From: Scatophagus argus
Taxonomy: Eukaryota; Chordata; Actinopteri; Scatophagidae
Length of the DNA: 64,000 bases
Reading direction: 5' to 3'
Assembly (NCBI RefSeq): GCF_020382885.2
Contig: NC_058504.1
Location: 7,554,519-7,618,518 of the forward strand
In this document: positions 1 to 20,300 of the stretch, in pieces
Layout of the letters: each line of letters opens with the position of its first letter
How positions within the stretch are numbered: position 1 is the first letter of the stretch
Translations under genes and position numbers: made by a program
Notes under the pieces: generated by a model
The model's database searches: none
The model's input: the letters and a program-made list of their open reading frames with translations, nothing else
Told to the model about the DNA's origin: nothing

Positions 1-760
1 GCTTGCAGACCCAGGTAGGACCAGCCCTTTATCAGTGTGATGTGATTAACCCTGTTGGGGGAAACTAAATCCCAGATAAGGGTTGGATGGATTTTTTTCC
101 CTAAAGATACTAACTCACTCTTGAATGCTTCCACTAGGTTTCATTGTGTTTGCTGTGTGCGTTGTTGGAAGCAGCCTGGGTCTTATCTTTGCTGTGGCTC
201 CACGATTTGGACAGAAGAATGTGCTGGTCTACATCCTGATCTGCTCTGTGATTGGCTCCCTCTCTGTGTCTTGTGTCAAGGGCCTGGGCATTGGCATTAA
301 GGAGCTGTTTGCTGGTACAGCAGTGCTGAAGGAACCCCTGTTCTGGGCGTTAGTCATCTGCCTGGTAATCTGTGTCAGCATTCAAATCAGTTACCTGAAC
401 AAAGCCCTCGACATCTTTAACACCTCCATAGTCACTCCCATCTATTACGTCTTTTTCACCACCTCTGTCATGGCCTGCTCAGCCATCCTCTTTAAGGAAT
501 GGTTGAGAATGACCGTCGATGGAGTAGTGGGAACGATTAGCGGGTTCCTCACGATCATTTTAGGAATCTTCCTCCTCCATGCCTTCAAAGACATTACATT
601 TAGCTGGGATTCCCTCCCACTCTACCTGAGGAAGGGTCCTCAGGGATTTCCCTGGGCGCATCAGCCTTACATGGCTCTTCCTAGCCACGACATGCAAGTC
701 GAAGAGGAGATGAAGCAGCCCAGAGAAGGAGGCTCGAAGGAGTGCTGGAGTATGCATTAG
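1..760 (+). CDS. NIPA-family magnesium transporter (NIPA2-like), 3' part only: last two coding exons
   Basis: Multi-pass membrane protein of the NIPA family, which moves Mg2+ across the plasma or endosomal membrane. Two exons are seen: 1-14 (coding for LADP plus the first base of a Gly codon, then donor GTAGGA at 15) and 138-760 (acceptor CACTAG just before 138, stop TAG at 758-760). The joined reading frame gives ADP-GFIVFA, as in NIPA2. The final exon encodes about five hydrophobic helices and the family-typical stretches [45 protein letters not shown] and [10 protein letters not shown], then a divergent hydrophilic tail of about 50 residues ending CWSMH. The 5' exons lie outside the window. 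Resemblance is closest to NIPA2 from memory, but NIPA1 or a NIPAL paralog cannot be excluded, so no symbol is given. The ATG at 125 is intronic and not a real start. Confidence 0.9.
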
Positions 761-2370
761 ATAGCTTCTTAAGGAGGACCGGTATTCTTGTCAGTACTTC
801 AGAAAAAATCCTTATTGTTACTCCAAAGCTTTAATGCACATCACAGCTTTACAGTGTGACTAGTTCGTCAAGTTTATTTTACACAATGCAGTATGCACTG
901 GATGAACAAAGTTGTTAGTAAGCAGAATGTTCCTGTCAGCACAGTGGATTTCATTTAGTTTTTATCTTGGTTGCACATGATGTTGAAACAGGACAGATTT
1001 CTAATACTATATTATACTGTATAGTATAATGTGAATGTCAGTTGCTCTGCCGTGCACATTGTTGTTTTGTTTTTTGTTTTTACAGTATATTAAGTTTTAA
1101 AACTTAGATATGGGTGGATGGCTGAAATGTATAAATTGCATTTATTTCACTCCTGTGAAGCACACTTTGAAATTGTGTTGTTGTTGTTGTGTCAGATGAA
1201 GAATATTATGGCTAATGACGTCCAAAGCTTCAAATATCACTGCTGCTTTAGTTAGATGAGTTTTGAAAGTTTTACAGTTAAACTATGTGGTTAGCACACT
1301 AGTGGGATAAGAAGAGAATACATAATTATGATAACATTTCCTCATGATACGAACCAATGACCAATTGTAATTTGCTCATTTAATTCCCACAGTGGCACTC
1401 AGACTAAACCGCCAAAAAGGTACGTTTGTGTTTCCTGCAATTATATTTTATGTCTAGGCTTTTTACTGTAACCTGTTTCACAATAATATCTGTATTTAAT
1501 GCAGCCATTTTCAACAGGAGTATGTAGATTTAATGACATGCAGGCTTCTTGGACTTTACACAAAACTAAAATGATTATATAATTAATTGCTTCATCTGCC
1601 CATCACTAAAATTAGTTGAACATTAAATAAGCAAGACTGTTTCTTCTGTTACTAAAAACAATCTTATTTATAGTTTTGCACTTTTAACCTTTGCATATAT
1701 TGTACAAATGTATGACTTTACCACCATTGTGAAGGCACAAGATTTCGCTTGCTCTGAATGCATTTCAGTTATCTGCTGTTGAACAAGTATGACTAATCCC
1801 ATGTACTGTAATGCCTCCGTGTTATTTACAAAGGGCGCCAAAGAATGTTTTTGTTTAAATTTACTCTCAACATGTGCCAATTTGTAACATATATTAAATG
1901 TAACTTTTACTTGTTGTTGTAATGCTGATTAAAGCATAACTGCAATGTTACTTAACGACAGTTTATCAAAAGAGGCAGAATTATTTGGCATTTTGTTTAT
2001 TGCATATGTACAGTCCAGAACCTCATGCCGCTTCGATCAAAACATTGGTAGTCCTCTCGAATTACAGCAGACTGTATGGTGAAGTCTTTGTGGCTGTTAA
2101 ACAGCTGGTGAGCTGAACATTCCAGATGCATCTTTCTGCAGTCTCCTACACTTAACCCATTAGTTTACAGCAGTGGATATTAATACGCTCAGGTCCAGTT
2201 TCACAGTCTGATTGGTAAACTGATCTGAAATCTGTCACTTGACAAACAAAACCAACGTAAGGTCAACAGACCACAGTGTTCTGCAACACTTATATCCTGC
2301 TATGTGGAGGACAAATTAAGACCTGGATTTGTGCATGAGTCCGCACATGGTGTTAATCTCAGGCACTTGT
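761..2370 (+). other. 3' UTR of the NIPA-like gene and intergenic DNA
   Basis: AT-rich, with no coding exon that I can support on either strand. The first part is presumably 3' UTR. ATTAAA-type signals occur around 1890-1935, which would give a UTR of about 1.2 kb. A short GTT microsatellite lies near 1177-1190. The neighbouring timm8a gene is read from the other strand, so this is a tail-to-tail interval. Confidence 0.4.
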
Positions 2371-2395
2371 GTCAAAAGTAACATTTAATCTTCCT

Positions 2396-2401
2396 TTTAT
2401 T
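2396..2401 (-). terminator. timm8a: Candidate poly(A) signal of timm8a
   Basis: AATAAA on the minus strand, 113 bases downstream of the timm8a stop codon. This is the first canonical hexamer after the stop. Confidence 0.5.
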
Positions 2402-2513
2402 CCCGGTTTAAGTGACAGTCCACCAGCACACAGTCAGCTGTCAGGACCAAACGGCCTTGTCACAGAGCAGGGGACGCGTGGACATGTCTCATCAGTCCTT
2501 TCAGTGACAGTTT

Positions 2514-3495
2514 TCAGTCTGACATGGTCTCAGAGAATGAGCCCCTGCTTCTCTGAGTCTGTTCCAGTCTGTTCAGGATAAACTGGCTGGTGTCGATAAA
2601 CCGCTCCACGCAGTTGACGAAGCACATTTCTGTCCTGGAGTCCAGCTTTGGCCCGGGTTTATCCATACATTTCTCCTGGAGATCAAGAGACCAGTAAAGA
2701 GGGAGAGGGGACGAGATGAGGCAAGGTGTTACATGGAGTACATCACATTTAGCACAAGAGCTTGTTGGTTAAAAACGTGACAAATTAACGTTGGAGCAAG
2801 TCCTGACGCGTGACCTCAGCATTACGTCGCCTCGTCATTACGTCACGAGGGAGGACTTAATATTTTTACCTGTTTAACAGCAGCAGACTGCGTCCTAAGA
2901 GGTATTTTTCGTGATCTCACAAATGTCTTATTTCAATCCAGTGCAATGAAATGTTGTCAGTGATGAACATTTCCACACACTGACGCTAAGCGCCGCTCTT
3001 CCTGTCCGGCGCGGTGGCGTAGTGGCCATTAGACTTAAACGACTGTTCCGAAGACATTTTATCGTTCCGGTTAGACAGCGGAACAAATGCTCTAATCACG
3101 AACACACCTGAAGATACAGCTTGCAGCTGAGTAACAGGAAAATAATGATTGAAAACCTTGCCTCCAGAGGGGAACGATATGTACCCAAAACCCTAACTGA
3201 AAACGTACTCAGACCACTCATGGGGCCGCGTATGGCCTTATTTTAGATCTGGACACCATTTTTTGACGGCAAATCATAGACATAACTTCTCGACTTTTCT
3301 GCCAAGGTAAGACGAGCTAGCTATCAGCTATATATGTAAAAAGCAAACTGCATAGCTGCAATGCTAGCCTGCAGGTGATCTTACCCAGCAAACCTCAGTC
3401 ATTTGATGCACCAGCTGCTGAAATCTTTGTTTTTGAGACTCGATTTCGATGAAGTGCTGAAGCTGAGGGTCGGCTGTCGCTCCTTGGCCATCCAT
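2514..3495 (-). CDS. timm8a: timm8a, mitochondrial intermembrane-space small TIM chaperone (complete, 2 exons)
   Basis: Small TIM chaperone that partners TIMM13 in the mitochondrial intermembrane space and guides hydrophobic precursors to the inner membrane. Coding exons are 3385-3495 (37 codons; donor GTAAGA) and 2514-2675 (acceptor CTCCAG; stop TGA at 2514-2516), both in phase 0, for a 90-residue protein. The twin CX3C motif is seen as CWEKC ... CFVNC, with 14 residues between the pairs, and the splice junction falls between the W and E of the first pair. Family stretches such as [22 protein letters not shown] and [18 protein letters not shown] identify TIMM8A rather than TIMM8B, and the location next to btk agrees with human TIMM8A at Xq22. 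The human gene is mutated in Mohr-Tranebjaerg syndrome. No upstream in-frame ATG is needed; the start aligns with a short variant of the human N-terminus. Confidence 0.95.
3006..3034 (+). repeat. Fragment of a tRNA-like repeat head in the timm8a intron
   Basis: A short stretch reading CGGTGGCGTAGTGGCCATTAG resembles the A-box half of the common fish element seen more completely at 30120-30412, with which it shares the GTAGTGG..TTAG core. Only about 30 bases can be matched by eye. Confidence 0.35.
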
Positions 3496-3604
3496 ATTCT
3501 GCCAAACTGGGGTCGTAAGAACACTATTTTCCCAATTCCGAAAGCCTTATGGCTGTATTGCTGACCTTCACGTGTATGTATGAACGACAGGAAACCGGAA
3601 GCAT

Positions 3605-3625
3605 CTCGGCCAATCACAGCGCGTA
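3605..3625. promoter_or_regulatory. timm8a: CCAAT box in the presumed timm8a promoter
   Basis: GGCCAATCACAGCGC lies about 115 bases upstream of the timm8a ATG in a locally GC-rich stretch. It matches an NF-Y site, which works in either orientation. No TATA box is visible, as expected for a housekeeping gene. Confidence 0.4.
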
Positions 3626-3868
3626 GGCCTTCTGACGGCACTCGTCATCATACATACGTTAGTTGTCATAGCAGCCATATTGAATGGTAATACCTTCTTT
3701 AATTAAACGAATAAAGCTAATGCCAACGCATGCAAAATATTATTGTTACATTATATCTGTTAACATTTGATTATAATGTGAGACAAACATTCAACAAGCT
3801 CAGATTTTTGACAGTCATAATCCTTTCATGTGATTTTTCAGTTACTTCAAAGCCTGGCATACTTGGCT

Positions 3869-3874
3869 TTTATT
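3869..3874 (-). terminator. btk: Candidate poly(A) signal of btk
   Basis: AATAAA on the minus strand, about 400 bases downstream of the btk stop codon and before the timm8a promoter region. It would give btk a 3' UTR of about 0.4 kb. Confidence 0.4.
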
Positions 3875-4269
3875 TGTGCAATAGATATGTTTTCACAGAG
3901 CTTGTTTCCACATGGTAATATGTCTACATTTCACAATGATTCCACAAAAAAAAAAAACAATACACAGAGTAAAATAAAGACAGATCCAATATTTTTTTTA
4001 AATCCAACAGTCTAAAATATACACAATTTAAATGTAGGACTATACTTCCAGTAATGTGACAGGAAGGCTATTCTAATCTAAGAGTTATAGTGGCATTCAT
4101 ATTACACATATTCACATTACAGGGGCCCTCTGTGTGGCTGTGCAGTCCTGCGTTCAAACTCTGAACCGTTTTAATGATTGTGTTAACCTTCCAGGGACAT
4201 ACAGCGATGTTACCCTGTGGAGATCAGAGGGAGCTGCTGTTTGTATGCTGGTATGGATGACTTTAAGAT

Positions 4270-10538
<6,269 letters not shown>

Positions 10539-10740
10539 CTACATGGGAACATGGAGTGATGAATACTTATGAATACTTATAAAAGCATAATAGCAGAGCC
10601 AGACCAAGCAACATGTTCACACCTTGACTCACCCACTGTGCTTAGCTTAGCAATAAACATGAGGCTGCCTTTTGGCATACGTTGTCCTTCACACTTACGT
10701 TCCCTTCACACTTACAGTGTGCTGATTGTGAAGTGGCAGT

Positions 10741-10752
10741 GTTTTCACTTCC
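10741..10752 (-). promoter_or_regulatory. btk: Candidate ETS-IRF composite element (EICE) upstream of the btk start
   Basis: The minus strand reads GGAAGTGAAAAC, an exact fit to the EICE consensus GGAANNGAAA bound by PU.1/SpiB with IRF4/IRF8 in B and myeloid cells. It lies 221 bases upstream of the btk ATG. A match this short can occur by chance, but the position suits a haematopoietic kinase gene. Confidence 0.4.
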
Positions 10753-13700
10753 TTTGAAAACTGTACTTTCTCAGTATTTAAGTGAATGTGTGCACTCTGC
10801 ATGGAGTCAGAGCAATGCCACTCTAACAAAATGAGAGTTTAGATCTGGAAAGAGATGAAGAAACCTGCAGCTTGAGTGGGAGCACATATCAGCATGTGAT
10901 TAGTTTGCATAAGCCCTGCTTTTACTGCCAGCAACATCCTCTGTGGCGCATCTGTTTCCCTCACCTACTGTGTCCTTGTCGTCATCATACCACCTCACTG
11001 ACCAAAATTCTTGTGAACTGGGAAACTGTGTCAAGAAATTCTGCAAGATACACTGTCGACAGTTTGACAACTGTGTATTCCTAATCTAATGCTTTGGCAT
11101 TAATCCTCCACTTCCTGGACTACTTCGTATGATGAGCTGTATCGGATAAAACACAACTGGTTGCATCCAGATGGTGTTTGTTAATCTAGTCACATGAATT
11201 TATTTGACTAGATCGCTCTCTCACATAAAATAACAAGCACCATCACAAGATTACCATCTGCTTCACATATATTCACTCAAACACACAATTACAATTCATC
11301 TACTGAAGCTGAAAAAGGCCGTCCCTTTTAGGTTATGACAGATTATTTTCAGTTTTCAGCATTTGTTAAACACTAACACTGAAGCAGAACTTACACTTCC
11401 AAACAAGACAAGGCCCATATTGATATAATCGATAGGAATCAAGGCATGTTTTCGTCTACGTTATCCTCATGCTTTGACAGTTGTTAGTGTTGCTTTGCTC
11501 TGCGCTCATCTGAGACGACAAAAATAGATCCTCTAAACATCAGTACAATATGGGCACTATGAAATATAATTAACTATATGCGATAGATAAATGTTTTACT
11601 CAGGACGACAAAAACACACAAAGACAATCACCACAAGTGCTGCAAAGAAAAGTGAAAAGTTCCTTGAGATGTTGAATAATTTATGCCAATTAAATGTCAG
11701 TCGGCACCAATGATGGGCCAATGTGCAGACATAGCACCCACTATGATACGAGCAAGTAAAGTCAGCTTTGGGCGCAGCTGCTGTGTTAAGACTACAACCA
11801 CATCAAACCAACACTTTACCAAGAAATCACTATTCACTGAAAAGCTCTCTTCTAGAAAAAGCTTTGAATTCCTAAACTGTCACACTATGTTAAAATACTA
11901 CAAAAGTACACAGTGTGTTAAAGTTATTAAGTCATGGTGTCATGTTGGAAAGTGATGCTCAAACTCACCGTCGTCAAGCAGCTTAATGCTCTTTGTCTGT
12001 TAGTCTCTATCAGATGTGTTTGCACTTCAGCTCAGCCTATTTTCAGCTTGCGAGCACTTCCTTATATCATCTGAACTTTAACTCTACCATACGTTTCTCT
12101 TGCTCCGTGCTAACCAGGAGTGACACATTTCTTCACACAAGACTGACAGTACCTATTGGTTTTGTTTGTGCCATCATGCACAGACAGTGTTGTTCCCTAT
12201 TCTATGAAACTTCACTGTTTATTCATTCCTCATTCATCACCGCCTAATGTTTTCTCACGTCACTAAGATGAGTGGAGGTCAATAAAAACTGTGGATAATC
12301 AAAAAAAACTGACATACCGCCGCCCCCTCTCTCTTTTTTATCCTGTCAACTGGAGCCACTGGACTGAGAATGTGCTTCTATATTCTACCACATCATGGCT
12401 ACCAAAAGGAGATTTTTTTGTCTCTTTTGAAGGGAGTTGACTCATAGTGGCTGACACAGACAAACTCTTGGGGAAGTTGCGTCAGTGTTATACTGCAATA
12501 TGTAGGGAGAAGAAACACAGTGGCCCTGCAGCACTTGAACCTGACAATAGCTCTCTCTCAAGTGTTATCTTTCATGAGCACATTTAAAACGTTTGCAACA
12601 TACTTGTGATATATGCTGTTACACATCAGTTCAGCATCACAACACATCACATTAAGACTTTGCACTTTCTTATGCCTCAGTTGTTTGTTCTTGGGTTGTG
12701 AAATTCTGCATACCATATCTATACATTTGACCCTTGATGAAATTGAAATTGGAAACCTCCCAGCAAGAGCTGAGAGTAGCCACAATGTATCCTTAAAATA
12801 AGCGTTTTATGATCTAATCACAAGATGACACACATTTGAATATTTGCTCGCCCTTTCTGACATGGGTGGCTATCAGAGTGATGACCAAGTGACCTTTGTA
12901 ACTTCTAAATGTTGCCAGCTGTCTCACCACCATAGTGCATGTAAGCCAGTGCAACATCTTCCAAAAAATTAAAATCCCGAATTAAATAAGTTATAGACAC
13001 TAATGAGTGTGTAGAATTCAAGTGGTTATTTTGTTGGGTGATGTTCACTATTTATGACTTAGCAGCCATATCATGAAATACGCGCTTGAACAGGAACCTG
13101 TCAAGATGCTGTCTTTCCCGATGTTTCCTGACAGATAAGTGATACATGCAAGAAATTGTGTGTGTAAGAAAGAGACAGTGAGAAATAAGAGAGTGACAAA
13201 GATGGTCAGTTCAAGCCAGGAGGTAACCACAAGAAACTACTATCTGATTATAACCCCCAAACACACATCTAACACAATCTAGTGCTGCAAGAAGAGTTGA
13301 AACACAGGCAACAAGTACAGTAAAAAACACCATAATCCATCGCAAAACATTCAACATCTTTGAGCTTTAGCAGATATTGTCACCGCAATTTGACTTACAT
13401 ATATTTGCGGTGAATACACGCTTCGTTTAGGATTTAGATACAAACTGAATATTTGTGGGTTTCAATTCAGTACTTGCACAAATCCACATGCTACTTTCTA
13501 CTACTTTTGTCCACAGTCTTTCAAATGAAATGCACTCATATAGCTTCTTTTATCACTGACACTGAACAAATGACTGAAAATACATCTTGACCTTATAGCC
13601 AACATTCAGAGAGCTTTGTCACTCACCCAAACGCCCAAAAAAGTCAAGCACCAGGCAGATAACTATAGATGCTGAGGCTCGAAACGTTTGCATGAAGCTT

Positions 13701-13789
13701 TCTCTCAGTTTCTTGCCTCCCATAAAATGTATGTTAGTCTGTGATACAAGAAACTTAAACCCACCCACAGACAGGAATTGACTCCGCTT

Positions 13790-13802
13790 ACTTCCCCTTT
13801 TT
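13790..13802 (-). promoter_or_regulatory. Candidate PU.1 (ETS) site in the btk-rpl36a interval
   Basis: The minus strand reads AAAAAGGGGAAGT followed by AAG, close to the PU.1 consensus AAAAAGNGGAAGT. Mammalian BTK promoters are known PU.1 targets. The site is 3.3 kb from the btk ATG, so it would be promoter-proximal only if a non-coding first exon lies near here. Confidence 0.3.
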
Positions 13803-14127
13803 CTTCCTGCTCATTTTCATATCAGCCTGCTGGACAGTTTTGGTGATAAGTGGAAGCAGGCTAAACATTAACACTGTACCACATTTGTCTACTGCATATA
13901 GTTAAACTCTTATAGTTTTATTTGAGGGAATTTTTTATTCAGTGCACTGCTAATTTGAGTACTGCGGGGTCAAGTGGTGAAACAAACAAGCCAATAACTT
14001 ATGCAGCCATTACCTGCTGTGTTACTGTGTTTTTATGTAAAGCCCCCTGCATTTACTTGGAATTTAAGCTCTTTTGCTTTGTTTTTTTTTGTTTGTTTGT
14101 TTGTAGCTTTTGCCCTCCTGAAGTGTC

Positions 14128-14147
14128 TCGCCACTAGGGGGCAGAGT
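14128..14147 (+). promoter_or_regulatory. CTCF-like motif upstream of rpl36a
   Basis: CCACTAGGGGGCAGA at 14131-14145 matches 14 of 15 positions of the CTCF core CCASYAGRKGGCRSY. It lies between the btk and rpl36a promoters, about 70 bases upstream of the rpl36a TOP tract, where an insulator would separate a tissue-restricted gene from a ubiquitous one. Confidence 0.5.
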
Positions 14148-14186
14148 GTCCAGCCTGTTCACTCCGGAGGTCTACATCAGGGACTC

Positions 14187-14218
14187 CTTCCGGCCTCTGC
14201 CTTCCTCTTTTCCTCTGC
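14187..14218 (+). promoter_or_regulatory. rpl36a: rpl36a core promoter with ETS-like site and 5' TOP-like pyrimidine tract
   Basis: CTTCCGG (ETS-like) at 14187-14193 is followed by a pyrimidine-rich run CTTCCTCTTTTCCTCTGC at 14201-14218, just before the ATG at 14233. Ribosomal protein mRNAs begin in such tracts (5' TOP), which place their translation under mTOR/LARP1 control. The exact start base cannot be read from sequence. Confidence 0.5.
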
Positions 14219-14232
14219 ATCGGGTCGCAATC

Positions 14233-16937
<2,705 letters not shown>

Positions 16938-16977
16938 ACTGTGGCCCAGTTTTCTGGAGGAATTTGTCAAAATTTTC

Positions 16978-16983
16978 AATAAA
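16978..16983 (+). terminator. rpl36a: Poly(A) signal of rpl36a
   Basis: AATAAA 40 bases after the stop codon, giving the very short 3' UTR usual for ribosomal protein genes. Confidence 0.85.
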
Positions 16984-17133
16984 TGTATTAAAACATACTC
17001 TCTAGTTTGGGCCTTCTTTCAACTCTTTCGCTTGTTGCGTGTGCAAAATTCTAGCTTTTTGTCAAGATAATTGAATTTGTCAGCTGCCTAGTCTGGCCAG
17101 TTTGCAACAGCGTGTAAAAACATTTTCCAGTGA

Positions 17134-17139
17134 TTTATT
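17134..17139 (-). terminator. gla: Candidate poly(A) signal of gla
   Basis: AATAAA on the minus strand about 194 bases past the gla stop. It faces the rpl36a signal with only about 150 bases between the two hexamers. Confidence 0.65.
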
Positions 17140-17332
17140 CAACATCAAGAAGTCACAGGTGTATTGTAATCATAGCATCCAAGCTGATTCACAAAATCTC
17201 AGCTGAGTATAAAACATTTCCCCGTTAAAACACTCAATTTTTTTAAAAAAGGAACACCTGTTCGAACTTTAAAAGATCAACACTTTTAATCAAAATCACC
17301 GAGGCAGCTCAAGTGGACAACTGCCTGTCAAA

Positions 17333-20300
17333 CTACAACATTATAGTGTGCTTGGTTCTGACAGACGTGTCCTTCCAGTGCAGCTTGTAATGCCCCTTGA
17401 AATCGCTGCTGATGGGAGACGCAACCAGGAGAGCAGTTCCCGAAGGGTTGACTGATAAAACCATGTTGCTATGTAAAGTCTGAATGCCCATTTCCTTGTA
17501 CTGAGGCAGGATCTGTGTGACGTTACACTGGGGGTCACAAATTTTCCAACCAGGAACCGCTCCGATGAAATACCCTCTGGGACCACCGATCTCCTGTTTG
17601 TTCAGCACGGCGATAGCCAGTCGGTGGTTCGATAGAGGCCTCTCCCACACTTCAAAATTGTCCACCTGTAGCACAAGTTATGTTTTGTGAATTTTTATTC
17701 AAATTTCATGACCATGCCAAGGTGCCCACCAACCATTTCTCTATAGCTGTCAGTCTGTGAGGTGATCATGCTTTGTGTCACCACACCCACCTTAAGAGTA
17801 AGGTACCCCTGCTTGCCCAGTGGGTCCTGGTTGATGGCTATGATGTGTCTGTTTTGCAGCAGCTCCTTGGAGCGAGGACAAATGTCCCTCAGATCATTAG
17901 ACATGAGCAGAGGGGCTGCCATGATGGCCCATAATGCCATCTGAGACTCCTGCTGGTCATGACTCAGGCCAAAGTTTCCTATCACGAGCTGGAGAAAATA
18001 AGCAATGTCACAAATACATGAATAACAGCAGTTTAGCATCACGGACGGTATACAACCCACTGCTTAGAAATCAGATCTGTTTCACACAAAAATACTATAC
18101 CTGGCTGTTAAACTAACTCGAGTTCAGTTGATCCCCTTTATGGGAGTGAATAATCCTACTGTTTCAAGACTGTGACATCCAAATCTAAAGCATATATCAG
18201 TGAAAAATTATGTAAATATAAAAACAACCAGCTGTTTGTTAGCTTAGCACAAAGACTGGAAAAAGCCTAGCCTGGCTCCATCCAAAGGTAGCAAAATCCA
18301 CCCGTCAGCACCTATGAAACTTTGGTTTGATGCAATTTGGTTTGGACAGAGTCAGACTAGCTGTTACCAGTTTCTGTGCAAAGTCAAGCGAGTTACTGGC
18401 TGTAACTTCATGTTAACTGCACAGACTCAGAGTGGAGGCGATGTTCTCACCTGTCTCTGAGAAAGCAAATAAGTTAATGTCCTTAAATGTCAGTCTGTTC
18501 CCTGTTCCATGTGTCAGTGAACCTCCAGGTCAGAATAGACTTGCAAAATGCAGTAACTGGCAGCGAGGTTATAAAATGCCATTAAACCGGCTTGATACTC
18601 GAAGGTCACTGCTTCTGTTATGTTCATTATGATGTCAAAGAGAGGAGTGTACCATATCGGGGTCATTCCAGCCTCCAGGTCCAGCTGAAGGGACAATGAT
18701 GTCTTGATGAGAAGCAGTCCAGTCAAGGATGGACTTGACAGAGCTCCATGAGTCGTACACGTCAGCAAAGTTGCGCCAGTGGTTACACGTCTCACGAATG
18801 GCTGTGTAGTTGGGCTACAGGCAAAGAAGCGGTCTTTTATGTCACGTAACATGATGTATGGTGCCATCGTACAGCTGATAATCATTAATATTGAGTGGAT
18901 ATAATCAGTAAACCACAGATCAACAAGTATGTTAAGGTTTAAAGAGGACTGCAACATATGACTGTTAATTGATTAATCTACCAATTATTTTCTCAATTAA
19001 AAGAAACATTTATTATAGAGAACGTCAGAAAATAATGAGAATGCACTTGAATATAATGAATAATATCAATCTCTTGCGTGTGATTTGAATGTACTTAATG
19101 CAAGTTGCCTTGGACAACAGCATGTGCCCAATGAATGTAACATAATGTGTGTTGTGTGTAATATGACACATACAAGCATCACATCCTCACATCATAGAAG
19201 CTGAAACCAGAGTGATCTGCATTTCTGCTTTAAAGATGACTAAACCAGTCTGTTAAATGCTGCAGCTTTAATCTGAAGTAAAGACAACTTCTCTCACCTG
19301 TTGGAAGGGCCACTCATACAAAGGCCACTCACAGGAGTACAGGATGCTTCTTCCGGTCTTGTTCAGTGCTTTTGACATGTTCACGTAGCCTTAACCAGAG
19401 CAAAATAATAAACCGTGATTAAACCCCATTCAATACTTTGCCTGTGGAGCTTATGGAGAGGATGAGAGGAGAACCCCTAAATACTGTCTATGTTTATGTG
19501 AGGTCTGGCACCATATGTTGATCATTTTAAATAATTGTAAATTACACTTCAGCATTAAAAGCTCACCTTCACCCAGCAATTTCCAGTCCATATGGCAGCC
19601 ATCAAACTTTAGCAGGTCCACACCCCAGTCAGCAAAAGTCTGAGCATCTGTCTCATAGTAACCCAGACTTCCAGGGTATCCAGCGCAGGTATTTTTCCCC
19701 ACGTCTGCATAGATACCCAGCTTCAGACCTCTAGAATGGATCTGAAAACAGAAAAATACATTAAAATTCATTTGAAGGTTTATTTTTTAGTTTGTTTTTT
19801 GGCAGGTTGTAGCTAGGTACCAGCAGGTGGCGGTGTTGTACAGCGAAAAACTTCCTCTGTTGCATGACACAGGTCTGCCGTGGTGGGCCTAACTATACCC
19901 ATTTCCTTCTGAACATCACTTCCAAGCTGTCTGAGTAGGCATGAGCCTGTCATAGTGGTCTCAAACTCAAGAGAGCTCCTCTGCATTGTGACTGCAGCAA
20001 AGAGGATCAGTGACCACATTACTCCCACCTAGAAGACAATGCATGCCTACACTCTCCCTGCTGGTTCCAGGTGCCGAATTTCTCCTTGTTTGAGTCCTGG
20101 GTTCCACATCTGGTCCTTTCCCTTTCATTATGTAAAGAACAGCAGCTCGGCTCAGAAGGATGTACAATGAATTCGCTTTTACTTTGACACTTATTTAACC
20201 AGGCCTCCCCAACTTTTTATTCTTGAAGTATTTCCATACTCGGACACATTGCACCACATATTTGTTAACACGGCAGCCCGTGAAATCCCATCTGTAGAGT

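Noticed and set aside
3399..3641. 80-residue minus-strand open frame over the timm8a start
   Set aside because: It is out of frame with the clear timm8a exon (37 codons matching the family) and has no known motif.
19813..20167. Minus-strand frames of 66-71 residues inside gla intron 2
   Set aside because: Low-complexity ends, no family match, and no fit with gla exon phases. Exons 2 and 3 join correctly without them.
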